Below, piece by piece: positions 34,938 through 43,997 of a stretch of 64,000 nucleotides of DNA. This stretch comes from Crenobacter intestini (GTDB lineage Bacteria > Pseudomonadota > Gammaproteobacteria > Burkholderiales > Chromobacteriaceae). A program made the translations under genes and the position numbers. Where the stretch lies: assembly GCF_004919095.1 (NCBI RefSeq), contig NZ_STGJ01000001.1, forward strand, positions 186,001-250,000. Reading direction: 5' to 3'. Every line of letters starts with the position of its first letter. Positions within the stretch are counted from its first letter, which is position 1. Under the pieces are notes generated by a model. It was not told the DNA's origin. It worked only from the letters and a program-made list of their open reading frames with translations, and did not search any database.

Positions 34938-36137
34938 ATGCAAGCATTCCGTTTCACCCTGGGCGCACTGGCGCTCGCCACCCTCGCCGCCTGCGGCAAG
35001 CAGGCTACCGAAACCGCGGCCGGCGACGCGTCGTCTGCGGCAGCCGACAACGTCCAGGTCGTCAAGATCGGCTCGGCCAACCCCCTGACCGGCCCGTTTG
35101 CCCACTGGGGCCGCGACAGCGACAACGGCGTGGTACTCGCCATCGAGGAAGCCAACGCGGCAGGCGTGACGCTTGGCGGGCAGAAGGTCAAGTTCGAGGT
35201 GGTCTCTGAAGATGACCAGGCCGACCCCAAGGTCGCTACCCAGGTCGCGCAGCGCTTTGTCGACGCCGGCGTCGCCGGCGTCGTCGGCCACCTGACCTCC
35301 GGCGCGACCATCCCGGCCTCGCGCATCTATTCGGACGCCGGCGTGCCGATGGTCGCCGCGTCGGTGACCAGCCCGAAGTTTACCCAGCAAGGCTACGCCA
35401 ACACCTTCCGCATCATCGCCAACGACACCCAGCAGGGTAACGCGCTGGCTGCGCATGCGGTGGGCGCACTCGGTGCGAAGAAGATCGCGGTGATCGACGA
35501 CCGCAGCACCTACGGCCAGGGCCTGGCCGACGACTTCGCGCGCGCGGTCGAGGCGGCCGGCGGCAAGGTGGTCAAGCGCGAGTACACCACCAACAGCGCC
35601 AGCGACTTCATGGCCATCCTCACCTCGATCAAGGGCAGCCAGCCTGACCTGGTGTTCTACGGCGGCATGGACGCGCAGGCAGGCCCGATGGTCAAGCAGA
35701 TGAAGAAGGTCGGCCTCACCGTGCCGTACATGGGCGCGGACGGCGTGAACACCGCCGAATTCGTCAAGCTCGGCGGCGAGGCGGCCAACGGCAGCTACGC
35801 GTCGAGCGCAGGCGCGTCCAAGGAAAAGATGCCCGGTTACGCGGCGTTCAGCGAGCGCTTCAAGAAGCGCTTCGGCGGCGACATCCAGGCGTACGCGCCG
35901 TACACCTACGACGCGACCCGCGTGCTGATCGACGCGATGAAGCGCGCGGACTCGGCCGAGCCGGCCAAGTACCTTGCCGAACTGCCGAAGACCAAGCTCG
36001 ACGGCGTGACCGGCCCGATCGCCTTCGACGCCAAGGGCGATATCGTCGGCGGCACCGTCACCCTGTACCGGCTGGAGAACGGCGCCTGGAAGACGGTCGA
36101 AGCCCCTGCCGCACAGGCGGCGTCCGCGGCCAAGTAA
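34938..36137 (+). CDS. Branched-chain amino-acid ABC substrate-binding lipoprotein (paralog 2)
   Basis: 399 residues, clearly paralogous to the 31708 gene over its whole length (shared VSEDDQADPKV, TIPASRIYSDAGVP, YGQGLADDF, FYGGMDAQAGPMVKQM). It begins with a lipoprotein signal ending LAAC-G. The upstream in-frame ATG at 34803 would add 45 residues without signal character and include the operator-like palindrome, so it is rejected. Two diverged copies suggest different ligands in the same transport system, whose membrane parts lie outside the window. Confidence 0.92.
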   Translation: MQAFRFTLGALALATLAACGKQATETAAGDASSAAADNVQVVKIGSANPLTGPFAHWGRDSDNGVVLAIEEANAAGVTLGGQKVKFEVVSEDDQADPKVATQVAQRFVDAGVAGVVGHLTSGATIPASRIYSDAGVPMVAASVTSPKFTQQGYANTFRIIANDTQQGNALAAHAVGALGAKKIAVIDDRSTYGQGLADDFARAVEAAGGKVVKREYTTNSASDFMAILTSIKGSQPDLVFYGGMDAQAGPMVKQMKKVGLTVPYMGADGVNTAEFVKLGGEAANGSYASSAGASKEKMPGYAAFSERFKKRFGGDIQAYAPYTYDATRVLIDAMKRADSAEPAKYLAELPKTKLDGVTGPIAFDAKGDIVGGTVTLYRLENGAWKTVEAPAAQAASAAK

Positions 36138-36160
36138 CCCCCACACACACGCCCTGCCCG

Positions 36161-36185
36161 AGCCCGGCCACTGCCGGGCTTTTTC
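36161..36185 (+). terminator. Intrinsic terminator
   Basis: AGCCCGGC/GCCGGGCT arms with loop CACT, then TTTT. It ends the second binding-protein gene and abuts the stop of the convergent hydrolase. Confidence 0.88.
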
Positions 36186-37002
36186 ACGCGCGCCCTGCCA
36201 GCCGCTCCAGTTGGGCGCGCAGCAGATGCGCGGTCTCCAGCGGGTGCTCGAGCGGAAACAGGTGGCTGCCGCGCTGGTGGACGACGTGCAGCCCGAAATG
36301 GCGCTGCATCCACGCAAGGTCCCCCTTGCGGAGCACGTCCGAGTCGGCGCCGGCGACGAACACGCCAGGCACCTTGAGCCGGCCGCTAAGTCGCGGGTGG
36401 TTGTGCGGCAAGGTGCAGTAGATCGCGTGTTCGATGGCTGGCCTGAACTTCAGGCGGCGCCCGCCCGCGCCGTTGTCGACCGTGCCGTGCCGCGCGTAGT
36501 CGGCCAGGCAGTCGGCGTCCCAGCGCGCGAACATCGGCTTTCTCGCGAAATAGTCGCGCACGCTGTCGACCCCCGCCCAGTTGTCGCGCCGGGTGAGCGT
36601 ATTCTTGCCCGGCGTCACCTTGTGGATGAAGCCCAGCCGCTTGGCAAGCCAGATGCCGCGCGAGCGCATCGGCCCCATCAGCGGCGAGTCGAGGATCGCG
36701 ATGCCGCGAAAGAGGTCGGGCCGCTCGATCGCCGCGTAGAACACCATGAAGCCGCCCAGCGAGTGCCCGACGCCCCATACCGGCTCGCGGTAGTTCGCCT
36801 CGATATGCGCGATCGTCTCGCGCACCAGGTGCGGCCAGCAATCGGAAACCGGAAACGCCGGGTTATGGCCGATGGCGTCGATGAAGCCCACCTCGTAGTG
36901 CAGGGAGAGCTCGGCGAGCAGTTTGCGGTACACGCTCGCCGGGAAGCTGTTGGCGTGCGCGAAGTGTAGCGGTGGCCGCGGAAGGTGCGCGGTGTACGAC
37001 AT
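36184..37002 (-). CDS. Alpha/beta-hydrolase
   Basis: 272-residue soluble hydrolase. The nucleophile elbow is GVGHSLGGF, the acid is probably in VFVAGADSDVL, and the His lies in RGSHLFPLEHP. FAHANSFPASVYRKLL near the N-terminus resembles esterase/thioesterase-like members of the family. Substrate unknown. The start has GAGGACG upstream. It is transcribed away from siaA and shares that intergenic region. Confidence 0.85.
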   Translation of the reverse strand: MSYTAHLPRPPLHFAHANSFPASVYRKLLAELSLHYEVGFIDAIGHNPAFPVSDCWPHLVRETIAHIEANYREPVWGVGHSLGGFMVFYAAIERPDLFRGIAILDSPLMGPMRSRGIWLAKRLGFIHKVTPGKNTLTRRDNWAGVDSVRDYFARKPMFARWDADCLADYARHGTVDNGAGGRRLKFRPAIEHAIYCTLPHNHPRLSGRLKVPGVFVAGADSDVLRKGDLAWMQRHFGLHVVHQRGSHLFPLEHPLETAHLLRAQLERLAGRA

Positions 37003-37036
37003 GATTTTCGTCCTCGTGCTGGTCTTCTTTTTGCTT

Positions 37037-37064
37037 TGATGTCATGCAGCCTGCAATGATATCA
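37037..37064. promoter_or_regulatory. Imperfect inverted repeat upstream of siaA
   Basis: TGATGTCATGCAG is followed at once by a near-complement ending ATGATATCA, with one bulged base. It sits directly before the -35 box of the siaA promoter, so it could be an activator or repressor site for siaA or for the divergent hydrolase. Confidence 0.4.
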
Positions 37065-37069
37065 ACTGT

Positions 37070-37098
37070 TTGTCATTGCGATGGCGTATCGTTACAAT
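37070..37098 (+). promoter_or_regulatory. Sigma-70 promoter of siaABCD
   Basis: TTGTCA (37070-37075), a 17-base spacer and TACAAT (37093-37098), each 5 of 6 to consensus. The predicted start is near 37105. It covers the longer in-frame ATG at 37081 and therefore argues for the downstream start at 37135. Confidence 0.78.
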
Positions 37099-37134
37099 CC
37101 GCCCACCGCCGCTCCGGAGCAACCGATCAAGCGC

Positions 37135-39138
37135 ATGCCGAACATCCTTCGCCATCTGGGCATCCGCGCCCGCGTCGTCCTCATGACCGCGCTGCTTGCC
37201 GTGCTCACGCTGGCCATCGCCGCGGCGGTCGGCCTGTTCGCGATGGACCGCGTGCAGACGCGGCTGGCTGAATCCTTCGCGCGCGAGCACGCGGCGCTCA
37301 ACCGCGAGAAACTGCTCGCCCCGATCGGCCGGGAACTCGCGCTCGCGCGCAAGCTGGCCGACGCCGAGCTGACCCGCACCTTCATGCGCGACGAGGACGA
37401 CCCGGACAACCGCCGGATCTTCTTTGCCGAAGCCGAATCGTACCGCCAGCTGTTCACCGACCAGTCCTATTTCGTGGTGCCCGCCGCCTCCGGCTACTAC
37501 TACTACAACGACAACAAACTGCCGTTCAGCGACGCCGCCCGCTACGGCCTGCAGGCGGGCAAGGCGGACGACCGCTGGTTCTACACCACCTTGCACGGCA
37601 AGAAGGCTTACCGCGTCAATATCGACGTCAACCAGACGCTGCAGCGCAGCATGCTGTGGTTCAACGTGCAGGTGCGCGACGGCGGCCAGGGCCTCGGCGT
37701 GATCGGCACCGGCCTGTCGCTGCAACCCTTTGTCGAGCAGTATGTGCACGGCAGCCGTCCCGGGGTGGGCGGCCTGCTGCTCGACCGCGCAGGCGTGATC
37801 CGCGCGCACCAGGACCGCGCCAACATCGCTTTCGGCACGGCAGGGCCGACCTCCGACGCGCAGCGCCTCGCCGGCCACCTGGCTGAACCCGCGGCACGCG
37901 ATGCGCTGGCCGCGGCGCTCGCGTCCGCCGCCGCGGACGGCAGGGTCAAGACGCTGGTCGGCCGGCTCGACGGGCGCGAACAGGTGATCGCCGTGGCCTA
38001 CCTGCCCCTGCTTGACTGGTTCAACGTGACCACGGTCGACCCGCAGCAAGTCGCTGCGGGCGACGCTTCGCTGCTATGGGGCGCGTTCGCCGCGGTAGGC
38101 GTGCTGCTATTGCTGAGCCTGCTCTTGCTCACCGCCAGCCTCGACCACCAGTTGCTCAGGCCCCTGACCCGGCTGACTGCAGCGGTACGGCGCATGGCCG
38201 CTGGCGACTACACGACCCGGGTGCCGGTTCACCGCAGCGACGAAGTGGGCCAGCTCGCCGACGCCTGCCGCCAGCTCTCGGCGACCATCGAGGCGCATAC
38301 ACACGAACTCGAGGACAAGGTCGCCGAGCGCACGCAGGCGCTGGGCGACGCCCACCGCACGCTCAGCGAGACGCACCGCAAGGTGTCCGACAGCATCCGT
38401 TACGCGAGCCTGATCCAGCAGGGCATCCTGCCGGATGCCGCGCTCGGCGCGGCGCTCCCGGCCCGCCACCTGCTGCTGTGGCGCCCGCGCGACGTGGTCA
38501 GCGGCGACCTTTACCTGTTTGCACCGACCCGCCACGGTTTCCTGTTCGGTCTGGTCGATTGCGCCGGCCACGGCGTATCCGGCGCGCTGATGACCATGCT
38601 CGCGCACGCCGCGTTCAAGACCGCCCTGCTCGAGGCGCCGGACGACGACCCTGCCGCCCTGCTCTGCGCGATGGACGCCGCCGTACGCGGCCGCTTCGCC
38701 GCGGACAATGCCCAGGTAAGCACCACGATGGACGCGGGGCTTTGCCATGTCTGCCACGAAAGCGGCAGCGCGACCTTCGCAGGCGCGCACATGGATCTCT
38801 ACTGCGCCGACGGCGACGCCGTGCACGTGCTCGGCGGCGACCGACGTGCACTGGGGGACAAGCGCCCGCCCGCCCCCGTCAACCAGCGCCTCGCGCTGAG
38901 CCCGAGCCTCGCGCTGTACATGACTAGCGATGGCCTGCTCGACCAGCGCGGCGGAGAGCCGCTGCGCGCGTTTGGCCGCGCCCGCTTCGAAGCGGCGCTC
39001 TCATCTCTTGCCCGCCTGCCCTGGCCGGAACGCGGAGTCGCGCTCGCCGCCACGCTTGACGCTTACCAGACCCACAACGCCCAACTGGACGACATCGCCG
39101 TATTCGGTGTCGCGCCCTGCGCCCTGGAGACCGCATGA
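37135..39138 (+). CDS. siaA: SiaA: membrane sensor with HAMP and PP2C-type phosphatase
   Basis: 667 residues: one N-terminal membrane helix, a periplasmic dCache-like domain (~50-320, with YYYYNDNKLPF and DDRWFYTTL), a second helix (~325-345), HAMP, a short coiled coil and a C-terminal SpoIIE/PP2C phosphatase with RDVVSGDLYLF, VDCAGHGVSGALM, TSDGLLDQ and LDDIAVFGV. In Pseudomonas the orthologue dephosphorylates SiaC and so raises SiaD activity. Start 37135 is chosen because the promoter -10 overlaps the alternative ATG at 37081. It overlaps siaB by ATGA. Confidence 0.92.
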   Translation: MPNILRHLGIRARVVLMTALLAVLTLAIAAAVGLFAMDRVQTRLAESFAREHAALNREKLLAPIGRELALARKLADAELTRTFMRDEDDPDNRRIFFAEAESYRQLFTDQSYFVVPAASGYYYYNDNKLPFSDAARYGLQAGKADDRWFYTTLHGKKAYRVNIDVNQTLQRSMLWFNVQVRDGGQGLGVIGTGLSLQPFVEQYVHGSRPGVGGLLLDRAGVIRAHQDRANIAFGTAGPTSDAQRLAGHLAEPAARDALAAALASAAADGRVKTLVGRLDGREQVIAVAYLPLLDWFNVTTVDPQQVAAGDASLLWGAFAAVGVLLLLSLLLLTASLDHQLLRPLTRLTAAVRRMAAGDYTTRVPVHRSDEVGQLADACRQLSATIEAHTHELEDKVAERTQALGDAHRTLSETHRKVSDSIRYASLIQQGILPDAALGAALPARHLLLWRPRDVVSGDLYLFAPTRHGFLFGLVDCAGHGVSGALMTMLAHAAFKTALLEAPDDDPAALLCAMDAAVRGRFAADNAQVSTTMDAGLCHVCHESGSATFAGAHMDLYCADGDAVHVLGGDRRALGDKRPPAPVNQRLALSPSLALYMTSDGLLDQRGGEPLRAFGRARFEAALSSLARLPWPERGVALAATLDAYQTHNAQLDDIAVFGVAPCALETA

Positions 39139-39677
39139 AACCACAGGACCTGCTCGCCCTCAGAGAGACCTTCGACCGCAACGCCATCCTGATGAGCTTC
39201 AACGGCCCGTTTTCGGCCACGCTGATCGAGGAGATCGGCCTCGCGCTCAGGCGCCACCTCGAGGCACTGGAGGCTTCCCCTTCGTCCATCACCGACGTGT
39301 TCGCGATCTACATCGAGCTGACGCAGAACATCCGTCACTACACGTCGCGCAACGCGGTCCCCGACGTGCACACCGGCGCGACGCTGGTCATCTCGCACCG
39401 CGCCGACGGCCGCTACGAGGTGTGCGCCGGCAACGTGGTGCAGTACGCGGACGGCGAAGCGCTGCTCGCCCGCGTCGAGGCACTGGCGGAGCTCGACAAG
39501 GCCGCGCTCAAGGCAGCCTACAAGGCGCAGTTGCGCGCGCCGATCGAACCTGACTCGGCCAGCGGCGCGGGGCTAGGCCTGATCGACATCGCCCGGCGTG
39601 CCAGCCAGCCGCCGGCGGCCTTCCTGCAGCGCATGGACCCGGCGCTGGGCTTTTTCAGCCTGCAGGTCGTCATCTGA
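39135..39677 (+). CDS. siaB: SiaB-family protein kinase
   Basis: 180-residue HATPase-like kinase of the SiaB family. The helix carrying the ATP-binding Asn is visible in YIELTQNIRHYTSRN, and GAGLGLIDIARR is the glycine-rich ATP lid. It phosphorylates a conserved Thr of SiaC. Its ATG overlaps the siaA stop, and siaC starts 17 bases after its own stop. The opposing kinase and phosphatase are thus made in one transcript. Confidence 0.9.
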   Translation: MKPQDLLALRETFDRNAILMSFNGPFSATLIEEIGLALRRHLEALEASPSSITDVFAIYIELTQNIRHYTSRNAVPDVHTGATLVISHRADGRYEVCAGNVVQYADGEALLARVEALAELDKAALKAAYKAQLRAPIEPDSASGAGLGLIDIARRASQPPAAFLQRMDPALGFFSLQVVI

Positions 39678-39694
39678 ATTTTGGAGGCAACAAA

Positions 39695-40078
39695 GTGAAC
39701 GAACTGAACATTATCGCGACCAACTCGACCCCGATGATCCGCACCGACAGCACAAGCGGCACCCTGCAACTGGCCGGCGACTCCTACCCAGAGCACGCGT
39801 TCGAATTCTTCGCGCCGCTGATGGCGTGGGTCAAGCAGCACCTCGCGCAGGGCGACGCGCCGCTGCGGCTCGAGCTTGCCCTGCTCTACCTGAACACCAG
39901 CAGCGTTCGCATCCTGATGGACATCCTCGACCAGGCCGAAGAGGCGTTCCAGGCCGGGCGCGACGTCAGCCTGACCTGGCGCTACGACAGCGACAACGAG
40001 CGGGTCGCCGAACTGGCCGAGGAGTTCCGCGAAGACTGCACTTTCCCCTTCACCATCGAGGCCTGCGAAACCCGATGA
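39695..40078 (+). CDS. siaC: SiaC: phospho-switch activator of the diguanylate cyclase
   Basis: 127-residue single-domain protein (DUF1987) with a GTG start behind TTGGAGG. The phosphorylation loop YLNTSS puts Thr at position 68, the same residue number known for P. aeruginosa SiaC. Unphosphorylated SiaC binds and activates SiaD; SiaB and SiaA set its state. The stop overlaps the siaD start (ATGA). Confidence 0.92.
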   Translation: MNELNIIATNSTPMIRTDSTSGTLQLAGDSYPEHAFEFFAPLMAWVKQHLAQGDAPLRLELALLYLNTSSVRILMDILDQAEEAFQAGRDVSLTWRYDSDNERVAELAEEFREDCTFPFTIEACETR

Positions 40079-40854
40079 GCGACCTTCTGGATACGCGGAT
40101 TGCCGCGCTGCTGGCCGACCCGCAATGGCAGGACCATCCATTGCATGACGCGCTGGCCGAGCTCTACCGGCGCTACGGCGAACACGCCCACGCGCTGGAA
40201 CGGCTCACCCGCATCGCCGACCGCTACCAGAGCGCCGAGCGCGAGCGCGGGATGGGGTACGCCGACCGCTACGAGCGCCAGCTGCGCCAGCTCACGCGGC
40301 TGTTGCGCATTTCAGACCGCTACCAGAAGTCTTTGCAGGAGCTCAACGACGAATTGCGCGAGCAGTCCGAGCGCGACGAGCTGACCGGCCTTTACAACCG
40401 GCGCTACATGTACTGCCGGATCGAGGCCGAGTTGCAGCGGCTCGCCCGCGGCGGCGAGCCCTTCTGCATCGCGCTGGGCGACGTCGACCACTTCAAACGC
40501 ATCAACGACGGCTGGGGGCACGGCGCGGGAGACGAGGCCTTGCGCCTGGTCGCCTGCACGCTGGAAGGACGGATCCGCGCGAGCGACCTGTGCGCGCGCT
40601 GGGGCGGCGAGGAGTTCCTGCTGCTGATGCCGCAGACCGCGCTCGCCGGCGCGCTGACGCTGGTCGAATCCTTGCGCGTGGCGCTCAAGGCGCTTGCGCC
40701 GGCGCCTGACGGCGCATTGCCCGCGATGACGATGAGCTTCGGCGTCGCCCAGGCCCACGCAGGCCAGACGCTCACCCAGTTGCTGGCCGGCGCCGACCGC
40801 GCGATGTACGGCGCCAAGCGCGCCGGGCGGGACCGGGTCGCCGTCGATGCGTAG
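40075..40854 (+). CDS. siaD: SiaD: diguanylate cyclase
   Basis: 259 residues: a helical N-terminal stalk (~1-100, heptad-rich, likely the SiaC binding and dimerisation part) and a GGDEF domain with active site WGGEEF. An inhibitory RxxD site is present (RASD, five residues before GGEEF), so product feedback is expected. It makes c-di-GMP from GTP and controls aggregation and biofilm in the known system. The true ATG at 40075 overlaps siaC; a longer open frame starting at 39598 is a read-through. Confidence 0.93.
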   Translation: MSDLLDTRIAALLADPQWQDHPLHDALAELYRRYGEHAHALERLTRIADRYQSAERERGMGYADRYERQLRQLTRLLRISDRYQKSLQELNDELREQSERDELTGLYNRRYMYCRIEAELQRLARGGEPFCIALGDVDHFKRINDGWGHGAGDEALRLVACTLEGRIRASDLCARWGGEEFLLLMPQTALAGALTLVESLRVALKALAPAPDGALPAMTMSFGVAQAHAGQTLTQLLAGADRAMYGAKRAGRDRVAVDA

Positions 40855-40896
40855 TTGAGGCTTGCCAGCGGGCGCGCGCCCCCCGACAATCCAGCC

Positions 40897-42672
40897 ATGC
40901 CGAATACATCCTGCGGCCTGACCCGCACCCGCCTGTTTGCCGTCTTTGCCGCCCTGCTCATCGTGCTGTTCGCCTTGCCGGCCCAAGCCGTCGAGCAGGA
41001 CGATTTGCTGCCGCCGGAAAAGGCGTTCGCCCCCAGCCTGAGCCGCGACGGCAATACCCTCAGGCTCGGCTTCGAGATCGCGCCGGGCTACTACCTGTAC
41101 CGCGAACGCATCAGCATCCGCCCGATCCCGGCAGGCGCCGTCACGGTCCCCGCGCTGCCCGCGGGCAAGGAGAAGGACGACCCCTTCTTCGGCCTGCAGC
41201 AGATCTACACCAGCACACTGTCCATCACCCTGCCGCTTTCGGCCGACGCGCCGGCAGACACCGCGCTCGAGGTGCGCTACCAGGGCTGCGCGGACGTCGG
41301 CGTCTGCTATCCGCCGGTCACGCAGACGCTGAAAGTAGGTGACAACACCAAGCAGGGTGCACTCGCCGCGTGGCTTGGCGCGCCGGCCTCAGGCGGCGCC
41401 GGACCCAGCCTCGGCGACGGCCCGCCGCTGGCCACCCTCGCGCTCTTCTTTGCTGCGGGCCTGGGCATGGCGCTGACCGCTTGCATGTACCCGCTGCTAC
41501 CCATCGTCTCGGCGCTGATCGCCGGCGAAGGCGCCGCCATCACCCGCCGCCGTGGCTTCGTGCTCGCTTTTGCCTACGTGCAGGGCCTCGCGCTGACCTA
41601 TACCGCCGTCGGCGTGGCCGCCGGCATGACCGGCGCCTTGCTGACCGTCTGGTTGCAGCAGCCGGCCGTCGTTTTGACGGCCAGCGCCCTCCTGGTGCTG
41701 ATGGCGCTGTCGATGTTCGACGTGTTCGCCCTGCAGTTGCCCAGCAGCTGGCAGTCGCGTATCGCCGAGCGCTCCAACCGCATCGGCGGCGGGCGCCTCG
41801 CACGCGTCGCGCTGATGGGCGCGCTCTCCGCGCTCTTGGTCGGCCCCTGCGTCGCACCGCCGCTCGCGCTGGCGCTTGGCTATATCGGCGCGAGCGGGGA
41901 CGCGCTGTTCGGCGGCGCGGCCCTGTACGCGATGGCCCTGGGGCTGGGCGCCCCCCTATTGCTGCTGGGGCTGTTCGGCGGGCACGCGCTGCCGCGTGCC
42001 GGCGCGTGGATGAAGACGGTGAAGGCGGTGTTCGGCGTGGTGATGCTGGCGCTGGCCATCCGCATGGCTGCGCCCTTCCTGCCGCCGGCACTTGTCATGC
42101 TCGCGTGGGCGGCGCTTGCGATCGGCTCGGCCGTCTTCCTGCGCGCCTTCGAGGCTTTGCCCGGCAACGCGGGCGCCGCACGCAAGCTGGGCAAGGCGCT
42201 TGGCCTTGCGCTGTTTATCGTCGGCGCCGCGCAACTGGCCGGCGTACTCGCCGGCGAGCGCGACCCTGCCCGGCCGCTGGCCTGGCTCGCCGCGCAGGCG
42301 TCCGCCGAGGACAAGCGCCCGCCCGACAACTGGCAGACCGTCACCGACAGCGCCGGGCTTGACCGCCAACTTGCCGACGCGCGCGCGGCAAACCGCCCGG
42401 CGGTGATCGACTTTACCGCGCAGTGGTGCGTGAGCTGCAAGGAGATGGACGCGGACACCTTTCCCGACCCCGCCGTGCGCGCCGCGCTCGCGCCCTACAC
42501 CGCGATCCGGGTCGACGTCACCGCCAATAGCCCCGAACAACAGGCGCTGCTCAAACGCTACGGGCTATGGGGGCCACCCGGCCTGATCATCCTCGACGCG
42601 GCAAGCCAGGAGCGCGCCCGCTACACCGGCTTTGTCGACGCGGCCACGCTCGCCGCGGCGCTGAAGGCCTGA
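40897..42672 (+). CDS. dsbD: Thiol:disulfide interchange protein DsbD
   Basis: 592 residues that carry electrons from cytoplasmic thioredoxin to periplasmic DsbC and CcmG. A cleavable signal (to about AQA, residue 31) is followed by the alpha domain with Cys131/Cys137 (CADVGVC), a membrane domain of about eight helices with one Cys in LTACMYP and one in VGPCVAPP, and a thioredoxin-like gamma domain with CVSC. The ATG at 40897 is preferred to a TTG at 40855. The downstream 42679-42696 palindrome may end the transcript. Confidence 0.95.
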   Translation: MPNTSCGLTRTRLFAVFAALLIVLFALPAQAVEQDDLLPPEKAFAPSLSRDGNTLRLGFEIAPGYYLYRERISIRPIPAGAVTVPALPAGKEKDDPFFGLQQIYTSTLSITLPLSADAPADTALEVRYQGCADVGVCYPPVTQTLKVGDNTKQGALAAWLGAPASGGAGPSLGDGPPLATLALFFAAGLGMALTACMYPLLPIVSALIAGEGAAITRRRGFVLAFAYVQGLALTYTAVGVAAGMTGALLTVWLQQPAVVLTASALLVLMALSMFDVFALQLPSSWQSRIAERSNRIGGGRLARVALMGALSALLVGPCVAPPLALALGYIGASGDALFGGAALYAMALGLGAPLLLLGLFGGHALPRAGAWMKTVKAVFGVVMLALAIRMAAPFLPPALVMLAWAALAIGSAVFLRAFEALPGNAGAARKLGKALGLALFIVGAAQLAGVLAGERDPARPLAWLAAQASAEDKRPPDNWQTVTDSAGLDRQLADARAANRPAVIDFTAQWCVSCKEMDADTFPDPAVRAALAPYTAIRVDVTANSPEQQALLKRYGLWGPPGLIILDAASQERARYTGFVDAATLAAALKA

Positions 42673-42730
42673 CCCTGCGGCACGCGCGCGCGCGTGCCAG
42701 ACTGTACGCATCCCATTGCGACCGGAAACC

Positions 42731-43792
42731 ATGCAAAACGAAACCCCTGCCATCAACGTGATGACCGTGCTGCGCATCGGCGCGGTGCTGCTGTTGCTCG
42801 GCGCCTGCCTGAAAGTGATCTTGCCGTTCACCGGCGCCCTGATCTGGGCCGCCATCATCTCGATCTCGGTCTGGCCGTGGTACCTGCGCCTCGCGCACCT
42901 GATCGGCCACCGGCGTGGGCTCGCCGCGCTGCTGGTCTCGTCCTTGCTGATGCTGTCCATCGCCGGGCCGATCAGCCTGATGGCGGTCAAGCTCGCGCAC
43001 GTACTGCCCGACGCGCAGTCGCTGGAGACGCTCAGCCACGCGCCGCTGCCGCCGCCGCCCGCCTGGCTCGAGCGCATCCCGCTTGCCGGCGACAAGCTGA
43101 CCCAGTTCTGGCTGTCGGTACAGGGCGACTTGCCGGGCATGCTCGAGAAACTCAGGCCGACCGTCAACAAGGTCGCGCTGTGGATCCTCGAACAAGGCGC
43201 CAGCGTCGGCTTCAGCCTGCTCGAGATCATCCTCGCCATCGTGCTGTCCGGTTTTTTGCTGACCAAGGGCGACGAATTGTGGGACGGCGCCAACCTGACC
43301 CTGAGCAAGCTGGGCGGCTCCCCCGCAGGGGACCTTGCCGAAGTGGTCGCACGCACCGTGCGCAGCGTCTCCAACGGCGTGGTCGGCACCGCGCTCGCGC
43401 AGACCATCCTGTGCGTGATCGGCCTCTTGATCGCCGGCGTGCCAGGCGCGCTGGCGCTGGGCTTCCTGTGCTTCGTGTTCGCCGTCGCCCAGTTGCCGAC
43501 CCTGCTGGTCTGGCTGCCCGCCGCCGGCTGGGTGTTCTACACCGGTGACAACGCGTACGGCGTGTTCCTGCTGTTGTGGGGCTTCCTGCTCGTGAACACC
43601 GTCGACAATGTGTTGAGGCCCTTGCTGATCAGCCAGGGCGCGCAGATGCCGCTGATCATGATCTTCATGGGCGTGATCGGCGGCCTGTTGGCGTGGGGCG
43701 TGATCGGCCTCTTCATCGGGCCTACCCTGCTCGCGGTCGCGCTGACGCTGTACCGCCACTGGCTGGGCGAGGCCGAGCACCCCGCCGGCTGA
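42731..43792 (+). CDS. AI-2E family transporter (YdiK type)
   Basis: 353-residue membrane protein of the AI-2E/PerM family with about eight helices. A long amphipathic middle segment (residues ~95-170) is typical, and the end FMGVIGGLLAWGVIGLFIGPTLLAV is the family hallmark. Some relatives export autoinducer-2 or small organic ions. The substrate here is unknown. The ATG at 42731 is preferred to an upstream TTG. Confidence 0.88.
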   Translation: MQNETPAINVMTVLRIGAVLLLLGACLKVILPFTGALIWAAIISISVWPWYLRLAHLIGHRRGLAALLVSSLLMLSIAGPISLMAVKLAHVLPDAQSLETLSHAPLPPPPAWLERIPLAGDKLTQFWLSVQGDLPGMLEKLRPTVNKVALWILEQGASVGFSLLEIILAIVLSGFLLTKGDELWDGANLTLSKLGGSPAGDLAEVVARTVRSVSNGVVGTALAQTILCVIGLLIAGVPGALALGFLCFVFAVAQLPTLLVWLPAAGWVFYTGDNAYGVFLLLWGFLLVNTVDNVLRPLLISQGAQMPLIMIFMGVIGGLLAWGVIGLFIGPTLLAVALTLYRHWLGEAEHPAG

Positions 43793-43823
43793 ACGCTTTC
43801 CCCTGCGCCACAACACGCACCGG

Positions 43824-43852
43824 CCCGCCTTTGGCGGGTCTTTTTATTTTTC
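43824..43852 (+). terminator. Intrinsic terminator
   Basis: CCCGCC/GGCGGG with loop TTT, followed by TCTTTTTATTTTT. It closes the dsbD/AI-2E transporter stretch. Confidence 0.9.
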
Positions 43853-43915
43853 GCAACAGCTTTAGCGCCGTGGCGCTGCAGAAATGCGACGTTTCGCGCT
43901 CACCCATCATGGCGC

Positions 43916-43956
43916 TTGACTTAAATCAAACCCGCCATTTATGCCAAGCATATGTT
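43916..43956 (+). promoter_or_regulatory. FNR/ANR-type class II promoter of the lipoprotein gene
   Basis: TTGAC-TTAA-ATCAA (43916-43929) matches nine of ten positions of the FNR/ANR box TTGAT-N4-ATCAA. A -10-like TATGTT (43951-43956) puts the transcription start near 43963, so the box is centred close to -41, the class II activating position. No proper -35 is needed for this architecture. Confidence 0.6.
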
Positions 43957-43997
43957 GAAGATGAGCTGGGGATAAACCCCGTACGAGGAGAACGAAA

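Noticed and set aside
39598-40074. Extension of siaD into the siaB/siaC region
   Set aside because: The frame is open by chance; the ATG at 40075 overlaps the siaC stop and begins the conserved protein.
42679-42696. GGCACGCG/CGCGTGCC palindrome after dsbD as a terminator
   Set aside because: It has no T-run and may be a chance alternation of CG; kept only as a note in the dsbD entry.
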